Positions 1-9,329 of a DNA stretch of 43,859 bases are shown here, one piece after another. Numbering within the stretch: position 1 is the first letter of the stretch; each line of letters opens with the position of its first letter. Position numbers and translations under genes: made by a program. The stretch comes from Branchiostoma floridae. Lineage: Eukaryota; Chordata; Leptocardii; Amphioxiformes; Branchiostomatidae. The stretch is from NCBI RefSeq assembly GCF_000003815.2, contig NW_023365786.1, positions 33,749 through 77,607 of the forward strand, in the 5' to 3' direction. A model generated the notes under the pieces. That model was not told where the DNA came from. It saw only the letters and a program-made list of their open reading frames with translations, and did no database searches.

Positions 1-70
1 GGTAGCGCCGCTCTGGGGAAGGTCACGGTCATGTGCTCCTCATGGCACTCCACGTTCACGATAACCTCAG
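1..70 (-). CDS. ZP-domain first exon (partial) of the uromodulin-like gene
   Basis: This is the leftmost visible exon of the minus-strand gene. A TTTTCCAG acceptor (AG at 71-72) opens it in phase 1, matching the phase left by the FN3 exon. The reading begins AEVIVNVECHEEHM and continues TVTFPRAAL to the window edge. A first conserved Cys followed by a short polar stretch and MTV is how zona pellucida domains of uromodulin, GP2 and tectorin relatives begin. The ZP domain would polymerise the protein outside the cell. Only about 23 residues are present, so the ZP call rests on motif and on the D8C-EGF-ZP architecture. The rest of the domain, the cleavage site and any membrane anchor lie outside the window. 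Confidence 0.6.
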
Positions 71-271
71 CTGGAAAATATATCCAATATATCTCACTGA
101 ACATGTAATGTCCATCACATTAACATGTGCACATTCACGTCTTTGGTGGAGGTTCTGCAAACAAATAGTCTGAATGACCAGATCTGAAGTCAGAAACACT
201 TTGAAAAGTCTTTAAGTTACCTTACAATCTTACACAATGTTCTCAACTCCTTTGGCTACCAATGCTTGATT

Positions 272-345
272 TTATCTTCGGGCTTCTGATGTACGCAACA
301 CGGTCATGTGGTCCTGATGGCACTCCACGTTCACGATACCCTCGG
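272..345 (-). pseudogene. Broken duplicate of the ZP-start exon
   Basis: Positions 299-429 repeat 24-152 (exon start plus upstream intron) with few differences, offset 275 bp. The copy keeps a TTTTCCAG acceptor (AG at 346-347) and reads AEGIVNVECHQDHMTV in the correct phase. Homology then stops and the frame ends at TAA (272-274) after LRTSEARR. No matching donor is visible. It is probably a dead tandem exon copy; if it were spliced in, it would truncate the protein before the ZP domain. Confidence 0.6.
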
Positions 346-546
346 CTGGAAAACATATCCAATGTATCTCACTGAACATGTAAATGTCCATCACATTAAC
401 ATGTGCACAATCACGTCTTTGGTGGAGGTCAACAAACCATTGATGATAAATGAATTTCATTTTAGGACGAAGGGAGAATATACCATTCCTTAAGTCAGTT
501 GTATTGAGAGATCTAAGCCTCCCTTCATTCCCCATCTTCGACAAAC

Positions 547-813
547 CTGTGGTCTCTGTCCCACTGATCTCTCCAACTTCCTGGTCGCCATCTCCAAACG
601 CCGTCAGGGTGAAGGTGTACTCTGTGTCTGCCCACAGTCCGGACACGGTGGCCGCGGTGTCGCCCGGGGAGGGCGGGGGAGACAGGTCCCGGTGCGAGGC
701 CCCGGCGGGACGGTAGCGCAGCCGGTACCGGGTTGTGTTCAGGTCAGCAGGCGCCGTCCAGGACAGGGTCACGTAGTCCATCCCGACATCGGTGAAGACC
801 AGGTCAGACAAGC
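547..813 (-). CDS. Fibronectin type III exon of the uromodulin-like gene
   Basis: This 267-nt exon encodes one complete FN3 domain of about 89 residues. The acceptor is CCCCGCAG (AG at 814-815) and the donor is CACAG|GTTTGT, phase 1-1. FN3 landmarks are visible: LSDLVFTDV, the core Trp in VTLSWTAP, RYRLRYRP, and the LWADTEYTFTLTAFG strand with the conserved Tyr. FN3 domains act as extracellular spacers or ligand-binding modules. It lies between the last EGF exon and the ZP exon. The local sequence is GC-richer than the introns around it. Confidence 0.9.
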
Positions 814-1079
814 CTGCGGGGTGATTACAAAGAAGCCATTTTAGCCCCTCAATCTATTAATGCTATTAACACATCTTTTCTGCTTCTACGTAAAAGAAGT
901 GCTGAGAATATCAAAGTTTCAAACTTACATTTAGTCCATTAGTTACAGCCTATTTTGTAGATAACTGTGGACAAGGATGTTTTGCTAGATGTGCCGTCTA
1001 TTGTGGTATATATAATACACATAGAAGCCTGTATGTTTATCAGACTTGTGACAAACGATAAGGAAAGTGCATTTCATAC

Positions 1080-1202
1080 CTGTGCAGGTGACACCATCTC
1101 CGGTGTACCCTTCGTAACAGGTACAGTCGAACCCCCCGTCTGTGTTAGAACAGGTTGCGTTATCATGGCAGTTGTGCGTGCCAGCTGCACATTCGTCGAC
1201 AT
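1080..1202 (-). CDS. Calcium-binding EGF exon 4 of the uromodulin-like gene
   Basis: This 123-nt exon (41 codons, phase 1-1) has an acceptor AG at 1203-1204 and a GTATGA donor. It encodes one EGF-like domain starting [12 protein letters not shown], with six cysteines and a [11 protein letters not shown] end. The D-x-D-E-C start and the N-T-D-G-(G/S)-F segment are the calcium-binding EGF signature. It is the fourth EGF exon in transcription order, just before FN3. Exon length and phase match the other EGF exons, so they arose by tandem exon duplication. Confidence 0.9.
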
Positions 1203-1339
1203 CTGTGGATACAAACAACACGTTTCCAGTGCTGAATAAACCTATGTGACTTTATGAACGTTTTAAAATGGAATATAATGGAAGTAATACATGCAATGTA
1301 GCAAGTACAGAAGCACAATACAATTCCTAACGCTCTTAC

Positions 1340-1462
1340 CAGCACACGTGACTCCATCTCCACCGTAACCGTTGGTACATTCACAGCTGAAGGAGCCGTC
1401 CGTGTTGGTACAGGTTCCCTGGTCGTGGCAGTTGGCTGTACCATTCGCACATTCGTCGACAT
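1340..1462 (-). CDS. Calcium-binding EGF exon 3 of the uromodulin-like gene
   Basis: This 123-nt exon, phase 1-1, has an acceptor AG at 1463-1464 and donor G|GTAAGA. It encodes [12 protein letters not shown], then [12 protein letters not shown], then [12 protein letters not shown]: a complete calcium-binding EGF domain with six Cys. Its last third is nearly identical to the visible end of EGF exon 2 at 1583-1624, and their downstream introns also resemble each other. That points to a recent duplication of exon plus intron. Confidence 0.9.
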
Positions 1463-1582
1463 CTGTGGATAAAAACAACACACGTTTCCAGTGCTGAATA
1501 AACCTATGAGACTTTATTAACGTTGTGAAATGTAACTCAACAGATGTAATCCACGCAGTCTAACAATGACAAATGTCCTCAC

Positions 1583-1705
1583 CAGCACACGTGACTCCAT
1601 CTCCACCGTAACCGTTGGTACATTNNNNNNNNNNNNNNNNNNNNNNNNNNNNNNNNNNNNNNNNNNNNNNNNNNNNNNNNNNNNNNNNNNNNNNNNNNNN
1701 NNNNN
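1583..1705 (-). CDS. Calcium-binding EGF exon 2 (mostly in assembly gap)
   Basis: Only the 3' 42 bases are readable, encoding [14 protein letters not shown], followed by donor G|GTGAGG. The remainder is in the 100-N gap at 1625-1724. If the exon has the family length of 123 nt it would start at 1705, inside the gap; that start is an inference. The visible end matches EGF exon 3 almost base for base, so a collapsed or mis-joined duplication at the gap is possible. Confidence 0.7.
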
Positions 1706-1847
1706 NNNNNNNNNNNNNNNNNNNAGTCTGTGAGTAAATCCAACTGTGCCACAACATTACTTAAAGCTGTGAGATGTGCTTTGATACATTTATAGAAATG
1801 ATGTAGTTGACCAATAGTACATGTTCTACTTAAAGAAAGTGATGCAC

Positions 1848-1905
1848 AGCCAAATGTCCCTAGCTGTACAGATGGCTCCATTCCCACTGTAACTGTTTGG
1901 CTCTG
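1848..1905 (-). pseudogene. Remnant of an EGF exon
   Basis: Read on the minus strand, this stretch gives EPNSYSGNGAICTA. It aligns with the last third of the neighbouring EGF exons (GYxGDGVTC). A CAG precedes it, but the upstream two thirds of the domain, the DVDEC start and a good donor are absent. It sits in the intron between EGF exons 1 and 2, with the spacing of a lost repeat member. I read it as a decayed EGF exon. Confidence 0.45.
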
Positions 1906-1980
1906 AAATACGTAACTCAGTAAATAATGTCCTCTAACAGTATATAGTGTTTCACTGAATGTACAACCTAATATTCCTAC

Positions 1981-2103
1981 CAGTACAGGTGACCCCATCT
2001 CCGGTATAACCTGCGGTACATGCACAGGTGAAGCCGCCGTCCGTGTTGGTGCAGGTTGCGTCATCATGGCAGTTGTGAGTGCCAGCTGCACATTCGTCGA
2101 CAT
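1981..2103 (-). CDS. Calcium-binding EGF exon 1 of the uromodulin-like gene
   Basis: This 123-nt exon, phase 1-1, has acceptor GTCCGCAG (AG at 2104-2105) and donor G|GTAGGA. It encodes [27 protein letters not shown] and [10 protein letters not shown]: all six EGF cysteines and the calcium-binding residues are present. It is the first EGF after the Sushi domain. Its sequence is closest to EGF exon 4, so the four exons form two similar pairs (1/4 and 2/3). Confidence 0.9.
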
Positions 2104-2464
2104 CTGCGGACACAAACAGCACATGTTTCTGTGGATAAATGATCCTTGGGAGTTTGTAAATGTTGAATTACATTTACAACATTTCTTCATTTTGTTTCTG
2201 AACATCGTACAAAATACGCCAAGGTTCCCAGAGAGGCCGGTGAAGGAGGCTAGACAAGGAAAAAAAACGAAAGAAAAAATACAAAGAGACACATAAAGAC
2301 ATATTAAAGAAACAAAGGATATACAGCGAAAGAAAAAATCTTTACTATGTTGATTACCTTCTACTTAGGATGTAGAATGACGAATGTCATCATAAAAATA
2401 TTGTAAAATGGCAACAGCCGCACACTGACATTGAAGCCTTATCATATTCCATCTTTGCACTTAC

Positions 2465-2638
2465 CATCACAAGTTGGAGCAGTTTGACTCCAGGACCCTA
2501 AAGACTGACACGTCCGCGTAGAGTAGCCATTCAGGTTGTATCCTGTGTTACACGAGTAGGAGGCCACATCTCCGGAGTTCCTGGATCTGTAGCTCACAGC
2601 CCCGTTTGTAGGATTGGATAGTGTCGGGCACGGCACGA
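2465..2638 (-). CDS. Sushi (CCP/SCR) exon of the uromodulin-like gene
   Basis: This 174-nt exon (58 codons), phase 1-1, has acceptor TTCTATAG (AG at 2639-2640) and donor G|GTAAGT. It encodes a whole Sushi domain: CPTLSNPTNGAVSY, SGDVASYSCNTGYNL, RTCQSLGSWSQTAPTC. The four cysteines, the Tyr-x-Cys strand, the Gly-Tyr pair and the late Trp are all present. Sushi domains are extracellular protein-binding modules, as in complement regulators. The upstream intron to the D8C exon is about 3.7 kb and full of transposon debris. Confidence 0.92.
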
Positions 2639-2696
2639 CTATAGAATAGAAATGTACATATCCTTTGAAGGGCAGACACAACCTTTGTGGTTGATA

Positions 2697-4129
2697 TGAT
2701 TAGAGGCAAAGTACAGCTTGACTCACCAATAAATAAAGGATAGGAGACAAATAGAGAAGCTTAGAATTAAGTGAGGATAAAAGAAAGACAAAGGGAAGGA
2801 AAGAAAAAGAAATTGAGGGAATATGGTCAGAATATAGTCACAACAAAACAATAACAAAAGCAGTAGACATAACAAAATAACAAAAGTCAAAAACAAAGTT
2901 GACGAATGATGTCAAGCAGATTTAGCGTTTCCAGTCCCTGTGCAGAATAGTCATTCGTTTCTTAATCAGAATGTTTATATTTTGTATTAGATTGTAGTTT
3001 ATATAGTAAGGATAGAAGTATTCTTTTTAGCTATATTATAGGAAAGTTTCCTCGCTTTGAATCTTTGTCTAGTGTTGAAAAATTCATTTTCCTTATGAGT
3101 TTTGATCAGACGACATTATACAAAGACATCTCTAGCTACATATTTAACATTACTACGAGAAGAAGCCGAACAAATGTATTAGACTAGTTTTAGAATCCAT
3201 GTTTTGGATTAGTATTAGAAACCATGTGTACTGTATTACTACCCTTTGTATGTATATGCCTGTACTAAGCCCGATAGGGCATGAATGTGCAATAAAGGCT
3301 ATTATCATATAGCCAGGGGACGTGGGCCAATCAGAAGGCCCCATTTCATGCTTGTTATGACGCCGTAACAGCCGTGCATCAAATTTTTGATTATCACATA
3401 TGTGATAAAACTTTTGAAAGTTTAAACCAATCAGGAGGACAGACAAACAGGACGCTGGCCAATCAGAACGAGATATCCAGGAATCGTCCATCTGCCAAGA
3501 TAGGGGAATAAGTACAGGCATGGCAGGGGGATGGCTCCCTCTATTAACATCGGTAGTGCGTGTTTCTTTGTTCAAAGAAAACATTTGCTGTCTTAAAACA
3601 ACATTGAATTACCTATAATATTTAAGACAATAAAATCTATTTCAAGTCATGTCCAATTTAAACTGCAAATGGAAAATAAAATTATTTGCACCCCCGCCCA
3701 TTCAAGTTCAGACGACAATAACGCCACGGTCCGCCATTGAGTAGCGGTCATGGCGCTGGAGGACCAAAATGCTACCTTTCTTCGGAGAAGTCGTGTCTGG
3801 GTTCGTAGTGAACGAGATTCTCAAGAGCTGTGAGGCACAGGGATCCCGGAATGCCTCAGGAAAGCCGGCAGAGATTTAGCGCCTGATACGAACGAACTCG
3901 ACAAGCTGGAGAATGGGCGAGTGGAGAAATACGGAGCGTGCAACAGTTTGTAACATAATGAATCGTACAATCACGTACAAGTTTTATGTTGTTCAAATTC
4001 ACTGTTCAAATGTATGTACTGAATTAAAGATGTATGTTTAAGAAAAGAATTTGTCGCTCCTACTCAACTGGAAACTCTACTCTAATCTACTCTTAAATGG
4101 GTCAGTGTGGGTAGGCTATATGAATAATA
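2697..4129. other. Intron sequence with LINE-like tail and CCAAT cluster; no exon seen
   Basis: AT-rich intron between the Sushi and D8C exons. Positions 3265-3310 (CCCGATAGGGCATGAATGTG then CAATAAAG) resemble the 3' end of an L2/CR1-type LINE; a similar tail is at 16340-16395. Three CCAATCAG boxes stand at 3327, 3427 and 3459. Positions 3720-3960 are GC-richer with a short open stretch from an ATGGCGCTGG, but it is stopped within 30 codons and matches no family I recognise. Confidence 0.4.
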
Positions 4130-4306
4130 GGGTTAATGACCCACCTGTTCCTCGGTATATATGGTGTCATAACGCCTGGTTCTTTGCTATAACCACCTCA
4201 TAAAACCACCTCGTTCGCTTCACTCACTCTGTGGTTTTATTCGGTGGTTATAGCAAAGGACCAGGCGTTATGACACCGTATACACCTCGGGGCGGGTCAT
4301 TAACCC
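4130..4306. mobile_element. Fold-back / MITE-like inverted repeat, 177 bp
   Basis: Left arm 4130-4208 and right arm 4230-4306 are reverse complements with a few mismatches and a loop of about 21 bp. The outer end is GGGTTAATGAC / GTCATTAACCC. Such a long hairpin fits a non-autonomous DNA element or an inverted duplication. A decayed LINE begins directly after the right arm. No clear target-site duplication was found. Confidence 0.7.
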
Positions 4307-4308
4307 TT

Positions 4309-5372
4309 AATTATCATTATGAAGACGATACTGCTATTTTCTGTTCCAACAAGGACGCTGGATTCATAGAGAACACTTTAAATGTCTTTTTAATTCATTC
4401 AGTTAAATTCCGAACTAGCAAACCTTGCCTACATTCAAACCGTCTAACACTGAATGTTGCTAAGACTTAGTGGATCCTATTCGACACAAGTGTGAAGCTA
4501 CATGTAGGAGCTTCACCACGTCTGAGAACTCACATTGCTCAGGAGACTGTTAAATGTACAAATTTAAATAAATAGGTCTTCTCCTTGACTGCACTATCCT
4601 ATGGAACGAACACATTGACATTTTATGTTACAAGGTTTCTCAGAGATTAGGTTTGTTAAGGCGCCTAAGATTATGTCTCACTGTCAATGTTGTAAGCATG
4701 ACAGATGTATGATTCTACCACTTGAGTATTGAGACATTGTTTGGGTAAATCTGTGACATCACCAAGCATCGACAACTTTAAGTTCTTCAAAATCGAGCTG
4801 CCAGGGTCATCCTACAAATCAAGCAACGATCCAGTGTCCAGGACATGCACAGCAGACTCAACTGGAAGTATCTGACGCAGCGAAGAAAGGAACAAATGTG
4901 TGTCATGGTTTTTAAATGTACTAACGGGCTTTCCCCTAATTAGTTAGACGTCACATTTGTACACAACCGCCTGTTACACAACCACCATGCCAGACAAAAC
5001 TCATTGCTTCACAAACCCAAGTGCACTAATTTTGCCACCGCAATTTCGCATTCAGAGGTATAACTTACTTCAACTCACTCCCAGCTGACGTAAGACAAGT
5101 AACATTTCTACGGCAGTTTAAAGCTGCCTTAAGACACATGCCTCATGTAGCATCCTGACCTCTGACCTCTACTCTATCTCTTGACTTTCTTGGTTTTGAC
5201 TTTAGAACGTTTTTGGACTTGAGTAATGTACACTAAATTTTGTTTTGACCATTTGGTTTTCATTTGATCTACTAATGTAACATGTTTTGCATTGTTTACA
5301 TGTATGGTGGGCCCCTTTGGAAATCAACTTTCAAAATCTGAAGCGGGCCACCCACCCGTCTTGCGATGACAT
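4309..5372 (+). pseudogene. Decayed non-LTR retrotransposon (CR1/jockey-type RT) remnant
   Basis: Plus-strand translation in shifting frames gives reverse-transcriptase pieces. There is a Y-x-DD box read as YHYEDDTAIFCSN, then LTLNVAKT followed by a stop where the family has a Lys, then WNEHIDIL. Near 4860-5130 come C-terminal thumb-like pieces (SRSEERNKCVSWF, HFTNPSA, FNSLPADVRQV-like). Many stops and frameshifts make it non-functional. From about 5160 the sequence looks like a LINE 3' UTR (GGGCCCCTTTGG, then GATGACATAAATA). It is 5'-truncated and lies inside the D8C-Sushi intron in the opposite orientation to the host gene. Confidence 0.65.
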
Positions 5373-6294
5373 AAATAGAAAAGTAAATTTCAAAACATTT
5401 TACTTTGAAATACATGCCTTAAATAAACATAAATATGTACAATGTTTTGATACTCGGTTAGAAAAATGTTTCAGAAATAGCTATTTTGAATCAGATGATT
5501 TCCGCACGTATTCCGACCCAGAATTGGCGTGCCGACTTAGCCTGACCATATTAGAACACGCAAATTATTAAAATAACGTTCTACTTGCCTACAGGTTGTT
5601 GACAGTCACTTAAGTCAATACATAAAGAAAAGATGTTGCGACTGCACATTCATGTAGGCTGTCCATAAGTCCCTTTCTACTTACGTATACAATGTACATG
5701 AGAATATCCGTATCAAAATATTACATTAAGCGTACATCCTTCTATCTGGGGAGATATATGATACATGATAGGCGATATTAGAGGATGTTGTAGTAAGCCA
5801 TCCTTGTAAACATCCCTATCACAACATCGTACATATGTTTACTGACACGGAAATTGTCATGTATAGTCTAAAGTTACCAATGGTCTTGTGATGGACAATG
5901 GTGGACCACTAATGCAGATATTTGCTTCAATATGGTGCCCAACAACCAAACTACAATGCTTTTCTTCGTATACTATATTGATCGATGGTTTGATACTGCT
6001 GGCTTGTGCGCCAGAAAAACTGAAGTGCACCGAAATGTACCTGCGGGGCGGTAAAGGAAGTTAGATTTGATATTGATTTTGTGATAAAAAAATATCATTC
6101 TCTGACGTTCCCATACCAAGCTGTGCTGCTTCTCTGTGCTCTGTGGAGGTAGGAAGACGACAAAACCGTGGCCACTACATCACTAGCACCCCACCCAACC
6201 TCTGCTTTGAGAGTAGGATATACTAGTAGCTACTGCAGACTTTCTGAATCATGAATGTCTCTAGTTTGAAGCTGGGAAACTGTGGATCACTCAC
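5373..6294. other. Intron sequence, no feature seen
   Basis: AT-rich remainder of the intron between the LINE tail and the D8C exon. I see no exon-like frame with splice sites, no repeat arms and no known element. Confidence 0.4.
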
Positions 6295-6678
6295 CATCAT
6301 CCCCGCAGTAGGCCAGCTGGCAAAAAGGAGGCTTGGGGAGTTTATACACGAAGTAGCCGCCGCTGCAGGCCCGCACCTGGATGGTTGTGCTCCTATGACA
6401 GCGCAGAGATTCACCTGGGCCCCAGTAGCCACACGCCTGGCGGGAGACTTCACCGTCAGCAAGGCTGGGATGTAGTCCGTTCATCCACATCGGGACTCTG
6501 GTGCCGCACCTGTTTGTGAACGGGGGCTCCTCTGCAAGCATTTGGGTTCCCGCAGCACCCATGAAGCGGTACCACTCTCCGGCAAACCCACGGTCACACC
6601 TATAGGTACCATCGTGGGTATATTGGACGTTCCTCGATGCCTCATTCAGTACACGGTATACGTTGCTGCTGCATGGAT
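6295..6678 (-). CDS. D8C domain exon of the uromodulin-like gene
   Basis: This 384-nt exon (128 codons), phase 1-1, has acceptor TGCTTCTTCAG (AG at 6679-6680) and donor G|GTGAGT. It encodes a full D8C (eight-cysteine) domain, found N-terminal to EGF/ZP modules in uromodulin, GP2 and OIT3. Landmarks in order: DPCSSNVYRVLNE, WYRFMGAAGTQM, RCGTRVPMWMNGLHP, GEVSRQACGYW, IQVRACSGGYFVYKLPKP and LAYCG. One usual Cys pair is reduced (LRCHRS instead of a CC pair), which may be a lineage difference. It follows the signal-peptide exon directly in phase, so it is the mature N-terminus. Confidence 0.93.
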
Positions 6679-7311
6679 CTGAAGAAGCAACAAAGAACAG
6701 AATCCATCGGCCCTCTAACTGAAATGTAAACTTTAGGTAAGGGTTTGCCACAATTAGTATCCTTTTCCATAGGGGCCAGTTGTGTACGTATAGGATATGG
6801 TGGTTATGCCTTGCACTTCCATAAAATATACATGTGAGAGTATATAGAAATCCCAAGTTAAATCTTTCTTAAGTGGTGTATTTGTAATTGTGAAGTAAAT
6901 CCTGCATTTGTTTACATTACTGATAGATTCAATCATCATGATGGTTTTCTTTCGTGCTTGTTTTTTTAGCTTATAATACCGAAACAAATAAGTAATGAAA
7001 TGATATATACTGTTATACATTTTATTGTATGAGAGTCGAGGTGTCTTTTATCTACCCTATAATGTGACTATCCCTTGTATGATCAATATAAGGATACACT
7101 AATTTTCCTAGGCTTTGCTGTTGTGAATGTTATACTGACTGAATTAGCCTTAGAAACCAAATGGTATCAAATGTTAGTGTTCTTGTAATGTCTTCACTGT
7201 GTATTATCAGCGCAATTCAAAGGTGCATTTTTCAGCTTCTGTATCACTGCTATGTTGGTTTTCTTTGAATAAAGAATAAGAAGAAAATAGATAATCGAGG
7301 GGAAATCTTAC
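6679..7311. other. Intron 1 of the uromodulin-like gene
   Basis: 633-bp AT-rich intron between the signal-peptide and D8C exons, with canonical GTAAGA donor and CAG acceptor on the minus strand. No repeat or embedded gene seen. Confidence 0.7.
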
Positions 7312-7387
7312 CCTGAGCCGTCCCGCCCGCAGCCATAGCGAGTAGAACCAGCAGCCCCACGGGTACCGCCACTCGCGGGTACATCAT
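7312..7387 (-). CDS. Signal-peptide exon and start codon of the uromodulin-like gene
   Basis: The exon encodes MMYPRVAVPVGLLVLLAMAA then GGTAQ, a typical signal peptide: short basic N-region, Leu/Val-rich core, and small residues (G-T-A) before a likely signal-peptidase cut. The start was chosen because an in-frame TAG lies four codons upstream and the first ATG is followed at once by the hydrophobic core. Donor is G|GTAAGA; it leaves phase 1, which completes the Asp of DPC at the D8C exon. The product enters the secretory pathway. Immediately upstream lies the 73-bp tandem array, so the 5' UTR and promoter cannot be placed with confidence. Confidence 0.88.
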
Positions 7388-7390
7388 GAG

Positions 7391-8068
7391 TCCGGGCTAG
7401 CTCACCTGGAATAATAGGAGGGAGATTATCACCTGAAACACCTGCCGTGGGTCAATCATGTGTCCGGGCTAGCTCACCTGGAATAACAGGAGGGGAGATT
7501 ATCACCTGAAACACCTGCCGCGGGCCCATCGTGAATCCGGGCTAGCTCACCTGCAATAACAAGAGGGGAGATTATTACCTGAAACACCTGCCGTGGGTCA
7601 ATCATGTGTCCGGGCTAGCTCACCTGGAATAACAGGAGGGGAGATTATCACCTGAAACACCTGCCGCGGGCCCATCGTGAATCCGGGCTAGCTCACCTGC
7701 AATAACAAGAGGGGAGATTATTACCTGAACACCTGCCCGTGGTCAATCATGTGTCCGGGCTAGCTCACCTGGAATAACAGGAGGGGAGATTATCACCTGA
7801 AACACCTGCCGCGGGCCCATCGTGAATCCGGGCTAGCTCACCTGGAATAACAGGAGGGGAGATTATCACCTGAAACACCTGCCGCGGGCCCATCGTGAAT
7901 CCGGGCTAGCTCACATGGAATAACAGGAGGGGAGATTATCACCTGAAACACCTGCCGCGGGCCCATCGTGAATCCGGGCTAGCTCACCTGGAATAACAGG
8001 AGGGGAGATTATCACCTGAAACACCTGCCGCGGGCCCATCGTGAATCCGGGCTAGCTCACATGGAATA
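7391..8068. repeat. 73-bp tandem array (about ten units) overlapping the 5' leader
   Basis: TCCGGGCTAGCTCAC recurs at 7391, 7463, 7536, 7609, 7682, 7754, 7827, 7900, 7973 and 8046, a 72-73 bp period. Two unit types alternate at the left (ending ATCATG or ATCGTGA). On the minus strand a unit contains a CCTGTTATTCCAG|GTGAGC junction followed by CCCGGACACATGAT in one type. That closely matches the sequence leading into the real start codon (CCCGGACTCATGATG). The array therefore grew from the exon-1 edge itself. Confidence 0.9.
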
Positions 8069-8231
8069 AAGTCATCAGGAGGGGGATTATTACCCGGCAC
8101 GTGTCAGCATTCCTTCTACGCGTTCAACAAAAACGTTCTGCAGTGTGAGCAACAGGCGATTGAGAATATGTTCATATTCAGCAAAAGCAGCAAGTAACAA
8201 ATTGCACCGCAGCATGTTTGCACATTAATCC

Positions 8232-8993
8232 TTAAAGTCATACTGTACTCCAGAGGAGAGTGTTATTTTCTTAAAGACCACATCTTTATGTACACAAAAT
8301 CAACTAAATGTGTAACAATTAATCACAGATGAACAAATAAAGGGACCATTTATAATCCAGTAACTGAGTATTTCCCCTTCATGCAGACCCATCGGGCGTG
8401 ATGCATGATGGGAATAATGCCTTAACTATTAGTTCCTATTGGATAATTCTAAAGTTCCAGGTCAACTTTTGGGTTAAATAAATAGAAGAATTAGATTGCT
8501 AAGAATGGAAAATGATGAACAACTATTCACACACATGCTGCAATCATTGATTTTAAGATCGGACCTCGATTTCTTAAGAGCTGCCACTTTTTATGAAGGC
8601 CTTTTTTTCAATTCTTAAGTATGGGTTTCAATGGGATGAATGACAAATATCAAAGCCCATTTTTTACCAAAAGCAAATGGGACATAAAGCTACTAAGGCT
8701 ACAAGTAGTCAAACAAGTATCCAGAAACACATTGCAAAAGTAATTTTCAAGCTCACCCAAATATTTCTTAAGAGCTGCCAAGTTGAAGTTTGCCCAATGG
8801 TCGTTCGCATTATAATGTGTTACACCTGGCTGTAATTTGATTGGAGGGTACTCAGGGGGTTACTGCTTTATAATGCAACTGGTCTCTTGTCCAGGTTCAA
8901 TGTCTAGTGGTCGATACAATAACATTTTGGGATTCAGAAAAATATTACTAGCAGAACTGGAACACTCTCCTCTGGAGTACAGTATGGCTTTAA
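8232..8993. mobile_element. Non-autonomous DNA element with TTAA ends, 762 bp
   Basis: Terminal inverted repeats of 34 bp with one mismatch: 8231-8264 (CTTAAAGTCATACTG...) and 8961-8994. Both outer ends carry TTAA, the target site used by piggyBac-type transposases. The interior has no coding frame of note but holds a short internal direct repeat (TTCTTAAGAGCTGCCA at about 8571 and 8765). The TIR does not begin with the usual piggyBac CCC, so superfamily is uncertain. Confidence 0.7.
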
Positions 8994-9329
8994 GTTGCTG
9001 GATTTTTCAGCTCAGTACACGCTTCCAGTACTGCAATTCTCGGAAAATCTCTCTTAGATTGTGAACCAGCTCAGAGCGTAATCCAAAAAACGCGAGCCAT
9101 AAAGCAAACGGTACAAAATAGAAAGCCAGATAACAACATCATCTAACAAAACGTAAACAAAAAACATCCGGAGCGGAATATCTGCTTGGAGAGAAGTCGC
9201 TGTACACCACCATGTTGTTTTGGTCATTAGCAACTAGTAGTTTAAAAGGTTCAAACTTTGCATCAGTGCAGAAACATCTGCCTCGTCGTTTTTAAACCAT
9301 CAGCCCTAAGGCGCCCGGGGCCCAACAAA
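8994..9329. other. Unassigned non-coding sequence
   Basis: No open frame with splice sites, no repeat arms and no recognisable element seen. Confidence 0.35.

Noticed and set aside
4231-4470. Intact plus-strand gene over the fold-back arm and RT fragment
   Set aside because: The frame fuses hairpin sequence with a decayed RT piece and stops before the rest of the domain.
7391-8068. CRISPR-like array
   Set aside because: Units are contiguous tandem repeats without unique spacers, in an intron-bearing eukaryotic locus.
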